This document shows, piece after piece, positions 47,446 through 60,400 of a DNA stretch of 64,000 bases. The first letter of the stretch is position 1, and every line of letters starts with the position of its first letter. This DNA comes from Epiperipatus broadwayi (Eukaryota > Onychophora > Udeonychophora > Euonychophora > Peripatidae): the NCBI GenBank assembly GCA_028023455.1, contig JAQFVV010012529.1:1176001-1240000 (forward strand). The letters run 5' to 3'. The notes below the pieces were generated by a model. The model saw nothing but the letters and a program-made list of their open reading frames with translations. It searched no databases and was not told where the DNA came from. The position numbers and the translations under genes were made by a program.

Positions 47446-50400
47446 GTAAGCAAACCTAAACTTTTATGTGTTGTTACTGCTTCCAAATTTACAAGATATA
47501 GAGCATGAGGATAATTTGAAATTGAAAAACATTTTTATATCCATCATTAATTAAAAAGTTGATTCAATTAATAAAAAAACTTAATTGTTGTATGGACCAT
47601 AATATAAATGTTAACTATTGCCAAACTGAAATATAGATACTACTTTTATTTACTTACTTTGGATGCTCAATATAAATTCATAAAAATGTTTTTATATAGT
47701 GGTCTGAATGGAAACAGAAAAATATTTTTGTATTGCACATTATTTGAAAAAAATGATTTAATAAAAAATCATTAATTATTGTGAGGATTGGAATAACAGC
47801 TATTTTATATCCCGGATCTTTACCATGTAGAACTCTTGGGCAGTTTTGTATGGAATATTCTAAAGATATTAATCCAAATTTTTCAAAGTTGAAGTAAAAA
47901 ATACAAGCATTTAACGAAAATGTAATTGGAAACAAATTGTTACAGACAACATTTATAGACTATAAAACTTTTTTAGGGATTCCACATTGGTAAATTCTTA
48001 TAATTTTAAATTAAATTTTTTAATAAGAGTAAAGAAATTTGGTTATTGTAAGCCAATGTTAGAGAGTTAATTGGCTATGGTAGAAGAACAGCTACTTATT
48101 GAACATTGCCATTTACTGAATCATTTATATTTTTTATTTTAGCAATAAAGATAATTATCTATTTATCTCTCAAATGTTATTACTATTATATATATGCAGA
48201 TTATTAAATTTTTGAAGAATTATGTTGTGCAACTTGATTATCAAAACAGAGTTTACAGATTCTTTAAAGAACAATATAGTGTCATATGACTATCAAAACC
48301 TAAAGTAGTTCCTCCACCTCCTCATTATGATGTGAAATTTAAAATAATGATTGAGTTATTATACAAAATTGATGTCACTAGCTCACTCACATTATTTTAG
48401 TAATTATAGCTATCTAAAACATATTTTCAACTTTTGCTATATAAATGATTTTTAAATAAAAACCAATAAGATTATGAATCACATATTAACTGAGACAATT
48501 TCATATAAAGGTAATTCTACTAATTTTTATAGTGCAGATAAGATCTCACAAACAACCCTTGAAAGCAATACAAAGAGAAATCAAATCAGATTAGACAATT
48601 ACTTGATAATAAATGGTTTAGCTTTTTTAAAATCAGCTAATTAAGATAAATAGATATCTATTTACTAATCAGTAATTGGATGGATTATGGGGATGATATC
48701 TGAAAGAAAAAGCCTAAAAAAATGTCCACGTTTTACCTGGCTTCCAAGTTTGAATCCCAGATCATAGACCTAAGTAAATAAATAAATCATTACATCATGA
48801 AACTCTTTTATATCTTTGTTATAAATGTATACATTGATTATCTATCAAATGTGATGATCTGCATTCCACTTTCATCTTTTTATATTTTTTAATTGCCTTG
48901 TAGTCTGGAAACCATCAGGCCAGGCCATTTGTGACTATCATATGTAATGACATATATAATGTAGAAAATATATTTATGATATTGCATGGACCTAGTGTGA
49001 TAATATAAACATATATATTATATATTTGAAATACAAGTATACTTCTATATATATGTATATTTGGTGTTTAGATGTAATATAGGGGAAGGAGCTGATACAA
49101 CGCGAAAAAGATAAATGATCTCCAATATATATATATATATGTCATGCTGCCCTCATTCTCTATATTACATCTAAACACCATATATATATTTGTATCAGTT
49201 GCAAAGCACATAAGTGATTACAAGAGTAGTTAAGTGCTGGTTATCTTTGGATAACAATTTTAATAAAAATAATATTTAAAAAAAAAAAGGTAGACAAGTA
49301 AGTTTTAAAAAAAGATTTCTTTTTGTTTATAATTAAAATTTGCTTGTATAGTCTCGGAGATTAAAATTCAGAGTTCAAAGGTTATTTATTTATTCAAAGT
49401 TTGAAATCTGATTTTTTTTTTTTTAGAAAAAAAGAGATTTAAATTTTATTTTGTGAAATATCAATTTATAAAAGATTTATGTTGTAATAAGTATTTATTA
49501 TTATTCTGAGTAATAAAACTAATTAAAACAAATATGATTAGAAAAATAATAGAATACAATTTATTTATTTTTTAATCGATGACAGTTTTAATAAAATGTG
49601 ATTTTAAATTTTTATTGAAAGCTAGCATTCTGTCAATGTTTCCAGTTTGTTTTATAATTGTCATTGGGCAGCTTGTAAAAAATTTTAAGTTTATTTTTAT
49701 TAGTATCCAAATTATGAACGAAGATAAATATTATAAAGTGGATATTATGGTTCATGATGGTTAATTCCTGTGTGTATATCATTTATCCTGGATCAATGTA
49801 GTCTGAATTAATTATTTAGCTTCAGCCTGTTATGTGATCAAACTTCAACTGCCATTTCCAAGTTCTGCTAAACCTAATGGTAAAAATTTATGCTTATAAA
49901 TAATTATTAACAGAAAGTTCTCTCTTATTTGTTTCTGGAGAGGTGAAGGAATATGATCTGAATAAATTAAAATTTAAACTGGCTAAAGAAGTTAAAACGA
50001 TTATTGTTTCTACATTTTCAAGAATGATATACAGCACCCTAAATACTGGGCATAGACTTCATATCTAAAGCAAGAAATATAATTTAAGGAAATATGATCT
50101 GAATAGATTAAAACTTGAAGCAGCTAAAGGAATTAAAAAGAATTATTGTTTCTACATTTTCAAGGATGATGTATATCATCATCAATACTGAAATAGACTC
50201 CATAACAAAAAGCAAACAATGAAAAAAATTGTTAAGTTTAATGTAAAAGAGATTTTATACTGAAAACATTGATAACACTTTAATGTTTAAAAGAATGATT
50301 ACTTAAACGATGGTAATGTTTAAATACTTATTATTTTATAATTTAATGTAATGATGTTTTAAATATTTTATGTTTTATTGTGTAATAAATATTTTTTTTG

Positions 50401-52678
50401 TTAATTATTAATCTGACCTTCTGTTTCTCTTCGCATAAGTTCTACCATTTAAATTATCTTTTAAATTTATATTAGCTAAGAAGCTAAGAGTTCATATTCT
50501 ACTGAATTAGTCATGGTAGTATTTTTAATAAGACTGATGGTGTTGTATACCCTTCTATGGATTTCCCAGCTTTGGGATAACACTCTGGTTTCAACCTAAT
50601 ATAAATTTGGAATTCATAGAAGATATAATTTCCCTTCACTCATTTAGGAGTGATTAATGGTATGGAAAGATGACATAGTTTGTAATATATTTATTATTAT
50701 AACTATGTCTGACCATTAGTATGATTTATGATTGAATTAAATTATATATTACTCCTGTCTTGTTTCATTTCTGTTATTTGGAGTTGAGTGTGAAATATCA
50801 AAGATAAATTTTAATTATTAAGCGCTAACTTTTCATATATATTGTAACGGTGTACATATATGCCATTACATCACTTTCAAATAAAAGTGAAAGAAATAAA
50901 ATAAAATCACACTCATAAATATATATATAAAAAGAGAATTTAATAATTTTATTTAAATTAATATATATAATGCACAGATGGCAAACTAATTATATAATTA
51001 TTTAAAGTTTAAAATCTAAAAACAAGATTGTTTTAATATAAAAGAATAAAAAAAAAGCTGTTAATTAACTAAAGTTAAAAGTTATTTTAATCTTAGAATG
51101 GAAATGATTTTCTAAGAATGGAAATGATTTTCTATAATGACGTAATAGCAAACAGGCCCTTGGGCATAGAGTCAGATAAGAGATCAATTAAAAAATACTG
51201 GTTATAAAATTTTGAGTTCCTTCTCTAAAGCAAGCTGCCAGTAACAATGGAAATAAACAGACAGTCCACAGAGAAAAGTCATCATCACCAATAAGAACTG
51301 CACCAAGCCAGGCAAGATCGATCCTGGAATTTGATGATAAGAATTCAAAAAGATATAAAAAGAAAACTTTGTTGAGATTTAGATTGGGATTGCTCTTGCT
51401 GATTGCGTGTTATTTAAATATATTTATAAGTGTATTGTGTATCTCCAAAATGTAGGGGTCATGCAATAAATTAAATTTTTCATATTTGCACCAGCTGAGG
51501 TGGCCTCTAGAATTATGGTTCTTGGAAACTGGCCAACTATGGATTTGTTTCCATCTAGGACAATATCAATATGGGATGAAAGGTACCGTGAACATAGTTG
51601 TGTGACATATTAAGGACCGCAAAATGGACTTCAATATGCCTAAAGCATTTGAAAGTGTGAACTTTTGCTTTAAATGAACTTTAATTATAGAATACAAACT
51701 TTTCCAAGTAATGATTGTAAACATCACTTAATTTTCAAAAGAAATATTTTATCTGTCTAAAATTTTAAATTATTTTTTATATATGTGTTTGATATCATTT
51801 CCAGTCTTGTAAATTTCATTTAAATTAATTATTTAAAATTTACATAAATGGCTGCATAGATTTGTAAGATTGTGTTTGTTTAAGTGGGTTAATTTTGGGA
51901 TAATTGTTTCATAGTTAAATCAGTGCTGGTGAATAGATGTATGGATGTTTTATGTCAGTGTAATTTGGTTAGGTGCATTGCATACTTATTTCCTTGTGGT
52001 GTTCTAGCATACAGGGCATAATACCCACCTGAATGTATGGCTCAAAAGTGTAGCCATCACATTGTCAATGATCGTAGACGTATTTATTACACCATTGATT
52101 TTCTTATGCTCTGGTTGGGACAGTAAGCCAGCAAAGATCGCTATCCTCATTTACAGAGCATCTCATATATATATATATTTCAATAATTTTGTTTTTGTAT
52201 CACCAATTGGGCAATCGATCGTTGGTGAAATTTATTAATAATCATGGGGAAGATGCTCATTCCTTCCCACCATGATTCGTTATTTTCTAATGATATCATG
52301 ATATAGATGTAAATTCCTGTGAGCATGATTGTGTTATGCTAACAATCTCATTTTGCATTGGTCACATCGGTATATCATTAAGCTGGCATTGGTTTAAACA
52401 CCAAATTTTAGCCCAAGGTTAAAAGGGATCGGCTTAGTTATATGCATATTCTATGTAGCACATTTATGCTTGGCAAAATATTAATGTACCCATCTGTGCA
52501 TATAATTTAAATCAAATATATTTAATAGTAAATTTAATCTTTAGTTGTTTGTATTAATGTGTGTGTGCTCGTAATAAAGTATTTTTTGTTAATTTTTGGC
52601 AGTAATTTATTTATTTATATTTTTATTAGTAATATTTAAAAATTAAGAATTAGTATTTTTAAATAGAGTGATATTTTA
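47446..52678. other. AT-rich non-coding sequence
   Basis: Only a short inverted repeat at 49,055-49,192 was recognised. A slightly GC-richer stretch at 51,170-51,620 shows no coding frame. Confidence 0.5.
49055..49192. repeat. Short inverted-repeat element
   Basis: GGTGTTTAGATGTAATATA (49,063-49,081) is perfectly mirrored at 49,161-49,179, extended by TA-rich sequence on both sides; ~80-bp spacer. MITE-like in size, ends undefined. Confidence 0.7.
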
Positions 52679-52810
52679 AGCTCAGCTTCTCTCTGAGCTA
52701 GTGATTGGAGCTTTTGCTTCGAAAAAGAATTACCTCTCATATATATCTGCTGCCTTTTTAAATTTTCTGTGGTATGATGTGACTTCTCCTTATGCAGAGT
52801 CAGGAATTTC

Positions 52811-53047
52811 TTAGCAACTATGCCCAGAGAAACCTGTTAGCCACCTTGACTTCCCTTTCCATTCCCATCCTAAGTTTTTCCATGTTCTTCTATATCGTGC
52901 TCCATCACATTTCCACAACATAATCTTTGTCAACTCCATGGCCTTTCTATCTAAATCCTCCTTGTGTTTTCCCAAACCCAGCATAAAAATCAATAAGCCA
53001 CTCTCTATATAATCACTTTGTTTATATTTATTCTTCCACAACTTCAT
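52811..53047 (-). pseudogene. CR1-like ORF2 C-terminal segment
   Basis: Basic, Trp-rich 78-codon open frame (for example WKNLGWEWKGK) in the position of the region after RT. Starts and stops arbitrarily; part of ORF2. Confidence 0.55.
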
Positions 53048-53979
53048 TATTTGTACCCTTTCTGCTTTCAGTCATTTACATTTAATTAACATATGCCTAA
53101 TATTTTCTATGCCTTCCTTACACAATTAAATCACCCATATTTTTCCATTCCAACCTTAAACAGTAAACTGCTTTCCCTGATATTATCATAAATTAACTCA
53201 CACCCAATGTTTTGTTTATTTCTACAAATACGGAAACTCTTTTTACTCTCCATACCAGTTCTCCATCTCTCCAACTCTCTATTCTTCTATCCCATTCCTT
53301 AACACTCAACATTTTTACTAACACAATCAGCCCACCTTTTGGATAAGTATACTGACATCAAGTCTTTATCCAAATCTTTTGCATATCATATTACTTTTCT
53401 CACCCATCTTGTTGCCTGCCCTTTATTCATAACCCAATTAAATACTATTTTGACTATTCTTTTATTATCCATAAACTGCAATCTACCAAACATTTTTATT
53501 TTGCTTTGGCATCTCTCATATAAAAACTTGACCATCCCATTTCTTCTTGAATTGCCTCCTACACTTCTGCATCTAATGCACGTCTTCCTACTTCTCTTTG
53601 TATTTTTTTAAGTAATCTCTCTAATACCCCTTTACTAACACATTGTTACTATATGTTATCCCTGCTATTGTCACTCTCTTCCATACAATTCTAGCTATAT
53701 CATATTTATTATAAGAGAATACTGTTATTTCTTTATCAATCCTTTTCTTTTCTTTACTTCCTTTATCAATTTTTTTCCCCATTTATCCAAACAATTTCTC
53801 TGATTACTTAGGATGATTCCCAAATAGTTATATCTATTCACCACACTTAACTTTATATCCCTTAATAAAAAATTTTTTTTTCATCATACTTGTGATTTTT
53901 CTTCATTAAATTTAATCTCCATCTCTTTACCCACCTTTGTACATGTCCTCAACATAACTTTCATATCTTCCCTTCTTTT

Positions 53980-54781
53980 TGCACACAAAAAACATCATCC
54001 GCAAATAAAAGACCCGACAATGTATATATTCCCTTGCCACCTATTATTGGTATCTTTACCCCTCTTCCTAATCTTTCAATTGCTCTCTATATTTTTCTTA
54101 AATACAACAAAAACAAATTAGGTGACATAGAGCATCCTTGCCTTAGTCCCATTCCATTTTCAACTTTTAACTTATTCTATATTCCCTAATTGATACGTAT
54201 AGTAATTATTTTCATATAATTTCTTAATAATATCCACTAAAGCTCCATCCATTCCCAAATTTACTAAACTTATCCATAATCTATTTCTATTTACTCTATC
54301 ATACACCTTCTCTATATCTATAAAAACCATATATAACTGTCTACTTGTATTCCTACTCATAACCATAAGTTGTGTAACTATAAATAAACTATCTCCTATA
54401 CGCCTATCTGATCGAAAACCTCCTTGCATATTCTCTCATTATATTATTTTTTTCCATCCATTTTGCAATCCTTCCAGCCACTATATATGAGAAAACTTTA
54501 TATAACATTGACGATACTGCTATCGGTCTATAATTGTTTAACTTTCTATGATCTTTACACTTCCCTTTAAATAGTAGCCTTACTCGTATATTACTCCAAC
54601 TACCCGGAAAATCTCTCTTCTGTGCCATCTTATTAAAACAAGATAATAGTTTTAATTTTGCCCTATGCCTTAAATTCATTATCATCTCTGCTGCCCATAT
54701 ATCCAAACCTCTTGCCTTTCCACCTTTCAATATCTTACTTGTTTCGTCCAGCTCATTTTCTGTAAATTGTATATTTCCCAT
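53980..54781 (-). pseudogene. CR1-like ORF2 reverse transcriptase
   Basis: RT blocks in order: KARGLDIWAAEMI, RVRLLFKGK, LNNYRPIAVSSMLYKVFS, then in another frame QGGFRSDRRIGDSLFI and VFIDIEKVYDRVNRNRLW, then LLFADDV at about 53,998-54,024 (the catalytic F-A-D-D box). The two main frames overlap near 54,404-54,429, showing a frameshift. A 1-2 nt shift and stops separate the FADD block. Reverse transcriptase would prime on nicked target DNA; this copy cannot. Confidence 0.88.
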
Positions 54782-55075
54782 TATTATATGCTCTCATGTT
54801 TGCTATCACTTTGTCCTTCACATCTAGCATCTTTTCTATATCCATTACACAATTGTTTAAGATTATCTCTAATTTTTCTCTAAAGCTACACTCTGTTTCC
54901 TCATCATCTAGTAATACTATTTCTCTCCTACATTCCTTCTTTTAATGTATTTCCAATTTTTTTTACTCCCATCTCTTCCATTTTTATTAATATCTTCCAA
55001 CAGTTTACTATTCAATTTCATTCTCTCTATATAATTATCTATTTTAGCCAACTTCTCTTTTTTTAAGTACTTTTT

Positions 55076-55453
55076 TCATTTAGCATTAACATCTTTTTCA
55101 CTTTCTTTGTTCTTAATAGCACACTTATATTCTCTGCATGCTTTCCCCCTCTCTTTTACATTTTTACTAACTCTCACTTTCTTATTACTTTTATTCTTCT
55201 GAATATTTTCATCTAAAATCATATTTGTCACTTTTCCTATTTCACCACACCAGTCCTTGTACTCATCCCCAACCAACTCTTCCATGGTTTCTTCAACTTT
55301 TATTTTATCCTCTTCTAACTTATTCTTATCCTTCACTCTCCATCCATATCTTTCACTATCCTTTCTACTTTTATTACTATTTTTCATCACATTACTAACC
55401 ATTTCTATTATAAAAAAGTTATGATCACTGTTACATTCTCTCTTCATTATCAA
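55076..55453 (-). pseudogene. CR1-like ORF2 linker between endonuclease and RT
   Basis: Lysine/glutamate-rich 125-codon frame, in the spacer that normally separates the two catalytic domains. Begins a new frame 20 bp after the endonuclease frame ends, so a frameshift is present. Confidence 0.6.
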
Positions 55454-55473
55454 ATATCTTAATTTTCCATACT

Positions 55474-56031
55474 TTATTCATTTCCCTTTTTCTCTAGTAA
55501 TACATAATCTCTTGTGTTGAATATCTTATTTCTAGGTCCCTCATAAATATTCAATAAATTTCCAGTGCTCAAATTCACTCTCTGACAAAAACTCTTCAAA
55601 AGCTGACCATTTTTATTACCTGCCTTGTCAATTTCTTCAATATGCCCATTCATATCCCCTATAACCATTATTCTCATCCTTTTCTCTTTGAAACTCTGTA
55701 TATCCTTAACCAAGCATTCATATATGCTACTGTTCCACTCCAATATAACCACCATCCATTCTTGTCTTCCTAACGTTATCTCAGACCACAAATATTCCTG
55801 ACATTTTACAATATTTAAATATTTTTTTGACATAACTCCTATACCACCACCCCTTTCTTTTTTTCTATTTATACCCTGCCACACCAAATCTTCCAGAATA
55901 GGTTCTTCTTCTCTTAGATGTGTTTCCACTACTGCTAATACCTCAAGCTCTGCAATTAAAAGCTCTGCAATTTTAATTGCTTTATTTAATTCCAGCCACT
56001 TTTCTGATCTCCTACTGCCTTGCATATTCAA
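55474..56031 (-). pseudogene. CR1-like ORF2 AP-endonuclease domain
   Basis: 185 codons with the APE-type order: NMQGSRRSEKW near the start, VVETHLRE (catalytic Glu block), RGGGIGVM, then VIGDMNGHIEE (Asp/Asn block). The SDH block at the end is lost or shifted; DHNFFI in the adjoining frame at about 55,430 is probably that block. Nicks target DNA for reverse transcription. Confidence 0.85.
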
Positions 56032-56439
56032 ATACCCAAATTTTAATAATTTCTTTTTTCCTAACTATTCTTTTATAAATTCTTTTGATTCTTTCCTCTC
56101 CATTACATTTATAAATAACTTGCTTACCATTAATTTTACAGACCCATTCCCTCTCCACATTTACATTTATATCTAAATCAGCTACCCTTTGATTATTATT
56201 TACATCTTGTCCAGTCTTTTTCTTTCTGATAACACTGCTATTTACCCCCCCCCCCTTTTATAAGTTTCTCAAACTATATCTTTTATAAATAAAACTCCCT
56301 AAAACTTCACTTCCTTGTTTTTCTAAGTGCAAACCATCTTTACTATATAACTCCCTCTTTCCAATAAAAAAAATCCCACACATTCACAAACATGACATCA
56401 TTTCTCTCACACAATTTTTATAATCTCTTATTTATAGAA

Positions 56440-57240
56440 CATGCCCTATCTAAATATATCTCTTGTCAATTCTTGGTAATAATTCAACTATTCCTACTCT
56501 TCCTTTAATCTTACTCAAATTCCTAATCAATTCTATGTATTCATCCATTACTTTCTCTGGTGGTTCTGACAAATTATTAGTTCCTACCATAACAGACATC
56601 TTTACTCGCTTCTTTATCTGTAACATCCCTAATTCTCGCTCCAGACAAACATACTCTTACGTACCTGTTTTTATCTTCCCTTGCAATTATATCTCCACAT
56701 TCTCTAATTAATGAATCTCCAATCAATACTGTTTCATTAGTGTACTTTCTCTGCTTCATCCATAACATTATTTACTACCTGGATTTTTTTATCTCCTTAT
56801 CATTACTACTCAGTAATTTCTTCATCTATTCACACTTCATATCTAACAATTTTAATTTTGCTTCTACATCCTTTATCTCTTCCTCTATCTTACTTATTCT
56901 TTGTCTAACCATCTCCATGTTACTATTAATTTTTCCACCCATATCTCCTGTCACTCCACTACAACCATACTTTATTCTATCTTCCTCAATGACATTTTGC
57001 TCCATTTCTCCTGATTTTCTCCTTAAACTATCTATACTTAGAAACCCCTTTTTTGACCTCTTTTATCACATTTACCCACTGTCTACAACCATAAACCTGT
57101 TACATCCTTCCTAGTCTTATTTAAACATTTCAAGTGATAAACCTCATCATATACAGTATACTCTACCACAGCATACCTAATTTCTTTCTGACCATTATAT
57201 ATGCATTGTGGAATACAAATGTAATGCATATTCCTTATTT
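56440..57240 (-). pseudogene. CR1-like ORF1: PHD-like finger, coiled coil, SGNH esterase
   Basis: PHD-like remnant at about 57,110-57,220 (YAVVEYTVYDEVYHLKC): two expected Cys positions read Tyr, each one base from Cys. The coiled coil (NMEMVRQRISKIEEEIKDVE, about 56,850-56,930) follows. The esterase has VLIGDSLIRECG (nucleophile Ser block, about 56,700) and, after a frame shift, VGTNNLSEPPEK (third block, about 56,560-56,600). A C-terminal GIVELLPRIDK ends near 56,460. Esterase-bearing ORF1 proteins occur in CR1 elements, where they may bind lipids or chromatin. Stops and shifts make it non-functional. Confidence 0.8.
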
Positions 57241-57440
57241 TCCAAGTCACCTACTCTGTATTTGACTTTATACTTCCTCTTCTACTCTTCAAACCTTCTT
57301 GTATGGAAGGATTAAAAACTTTACTTTCTTTCAATGAAGACCGATTGATAATCATAAATTTCCCAACCATAGGCTTCCAAAATGTTATCTTTTTCCTCAA
57401 ATAAATCAGCTTTCTTAAATTTAAAAAAAAATTTTTAATA

Positions 57441-60400
57441 GCAAACTTACTAAAAAAACAACTAATATTGCATGCAACTTAGTTATAAAATATCCTTACA
57501 TTAACACACATTGAACAAAGTAATTTTTTAACTTCTATATTTAAAATGGTAAACAAACACTTTCTAAACTTAAACAATTCCCGATCTTTCTAAATTCAAT
57601 TATATCTATTTCTCGTAATCACAATTTTTTCTTACTTTCATACAATAAGTAAACAATCTTTGTATCAATTATCTCAGATGATTAATTGCATAAAAAAGTT
57701 ATACTTATCCAGATCAGAGTAAAAAATGTCAGCACAGGAAAATCAAACTCTGGTTCGAATAGCCTAATGGCGCCCTGGCATGGCAGATAGGTTTGGGAGG
57801 TTCTGTCAACCTTGTAATATATATATATGACTATTACAATTCGTGCTAAATTAACTTTGATGATCACATTTGACAAATGGCAGAAATATTACATATATAA
57901 AGTATACCTGTATTTGTAATATTACAGATTCAACCTGTATGCTGCCCATCCCTCTTCTGTGTAGTTAAATGGATAAGATCCTATGAATGAGGAGTCAGAT
58001 CTGGACCAACTGATGAGTCTTGTTTAGCTCAAAATATATATATTGGATATCATTTATCTATTTGGGTGTGTGGTCATGTAAATCAATTGTATGAGATAGT
58101 GGATCGCTGAAAGGAGCTTGAAAGTCTATGTTCAAATCCCCTGTATTATACGATATTGTAAATAAAAAACATTGCAAATAATATGTCATTTAATAAAATT
58201 AAAACTAATGATTGAAATATTTATTTAGAAATATAGATAATTTAGTTAGAAAATTATTTTTGTATTTATGAAATATATAGAGCTATAATAAGTTATATAA
58301 ATTATATTAGTATAGTGATAATTAAATAAAATTGTAAAAGAATATAAAATTTCTATATAGAAATTACTAGTATTGTATGATTTATTGTTAAAATAGATAT
58401 GTACTCTAATGGCAAGTATCATAAAATAATGTTAAATTTAATTAAAGAATGAATAAAAAATTTGCATATTAAATTATATGTATTAGTATATAACTTCATA
58501 CATCTGGAAATCAAATTTATATAACAATAAATATTGGAATAATATTTAACTATCATTCATAATAAATAATATGCTACATTGGAAAGCCAGCTTTTAGAAC
58601 TATCAACTTATCTTTACATGTGTTAGATCCATAAAATTATTTTTTGATATTTCTATATTTAGATTATCTCTTTTATAACCTTTATATTTAATAACTATAT
58701 AAATATATAATCTATTTTTATTATTTGTTTATTCTTATTTGACTTAAGAAGAAACATCAAATATTAAATAAATATTTAACTGTTTCTATAAAATTCATAA
58801 CTTTATTAAATCATTAAAATAAATTTATTACTCAAATTACCATTGAAAGAAACATTTTGAATGATATATCATATGAATATAATCAAATTACAATTACAAC
58901 AATCCTTATACTTCAAATATTTAAATATATAATCATAATTTTCATCTTTCTTTAAATTATTCTCTTTTAAACTAACAAATATTTCAATATTAGCTTGTGA
59001 CATGAAAATTAAATTATATAGAATAATAATTTATTTAATTTAATAAGTCATATACAAATTTTTTTATATTTATGTACACCAGCTTTCTGATATAAGTTTG
59101 GCAGATGTTTTGTAAAGATGTCTTACTACATAATATGCTTATTATTTTATTATACATTTTGTAAAATATTATACACATCAACATTTATTACACATAGTAT
59201 GAGTAGACTTTTCACTACAAATTTATATGCATTATAGGAAATTACATATATAAATTATGGTATGTTTTTATTAACTGTACATTAAGATTGTTCATATTTC
59301 ATCTGATTGCATAGTTATGCAAATAAACACTTGTATAATATGATTAAAATATTAATACAATAAATCAAATATTACCTGAAAAACCCTCTATTTTAAAAAA
59401 AGCTTTTCATAAAGTGCAATCAAACAAAATACCCAGTAACAATCTACAATCTATATAATACAATGTATAACACATTTCATCTCAATCTGTATATATATTA
59501 AAATTAATGGTATGTTACATTAATGTCAGAATCAGTTCTTAAATATTATTCATTCAAATACATGTCTGCACTTTTGTTAACAAATGAATAATAAACTGTT
59601 TAGATTTAAATATTTCTTTGGATTAGAAAAGCTTATATTTACCTTTCATGGAATATATTTTAGTTCACTCATACTTGAGTCATATATATAATGAAACAGT
59701 GAGATTTGTTTTACAAATCTTTGTTTCACCTTTTCTCACTTCTTTCCTACCCTCATATCCTAATTTAAACCCCAATTTATCGTAGTGTCTGTACTGCCGC
59801 TTATATGCCGAAATCCCGCCTAAATTACATCACAAATGTATAAATGCTTGTGATATATATAATTTCAAAACCCTAACATTAATAATTTATAAATTGCGAA
59901 TATGTACATGTATATATATTCATTTTAAAAAGTAGGTCACATAAGTCATATTTACACACATACTGTGATAATATATTTTAAAACTTAAATGTCATTTTGT
60001 TTAAATTATTTATTTTAAAAATATTACTTTCATAATATTTGTTTTCATTTAATAAAATAATATTTAACTTTAAATAGATTTAAACGTTTAGAATTTAAAA
60101 GTAAAATAAATTTGTTTTTAGATTTATAAAAATCATGCCACAAATTTTATGTAAAAAAGTAAATGAGGGTTGGAAAGAGAACAATAGGCTTAATTAGTTA
60201 AATTTTATAAAATTCATTAATTAGTGGCTTAAATATTTTGCCATCAAGATAAACAACAGGTGTCCACTCAGGTATTTTTAATTAAAATAAGTTAAAACCA
60301 AATTCTAATCCAAATATCTTAAAAGTAAAATTTAATTATAAAATCCCTGTTTTCAGATATTCGGATAAGATAAGTTGGCAGCTTTTATTTTTGCATCTAT

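Larger units (their letters stand above)
52679..57440 (-). mobile_element. CR1-like non-LTR retrotransposon, near full length, broken
   Basis: On the minus strand: ORF1 remnant with PHD-like finger, coiled coil and SGNH esterase, then ORF2 with APE endonuclease and reverse transcriptase. This domain set is typical of the CR1 group. The 3' end is near 52,679, where a small hairpin AGCTCAG/CTGAGCT stands. The 5' end is approximate. C-rich plus strand, unlike the flanks. Several frameshifts and stops. Confidence 0.85.

Noticed and set aside
56740-57114. 124-codon plus-strand open frame with membrane-like composition
   Set aside because: Antisense of the LINE ORF1 coiled coil; hydrophobicity is an artefact of reading A-rich coding DNA backwards.
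57960-58150. tRNA-like segments (AGTTAAATGGATAAG; GTTCAAATCCC)
   Set aside because: Single box-like motifs without foldable arms or acceptor stem.
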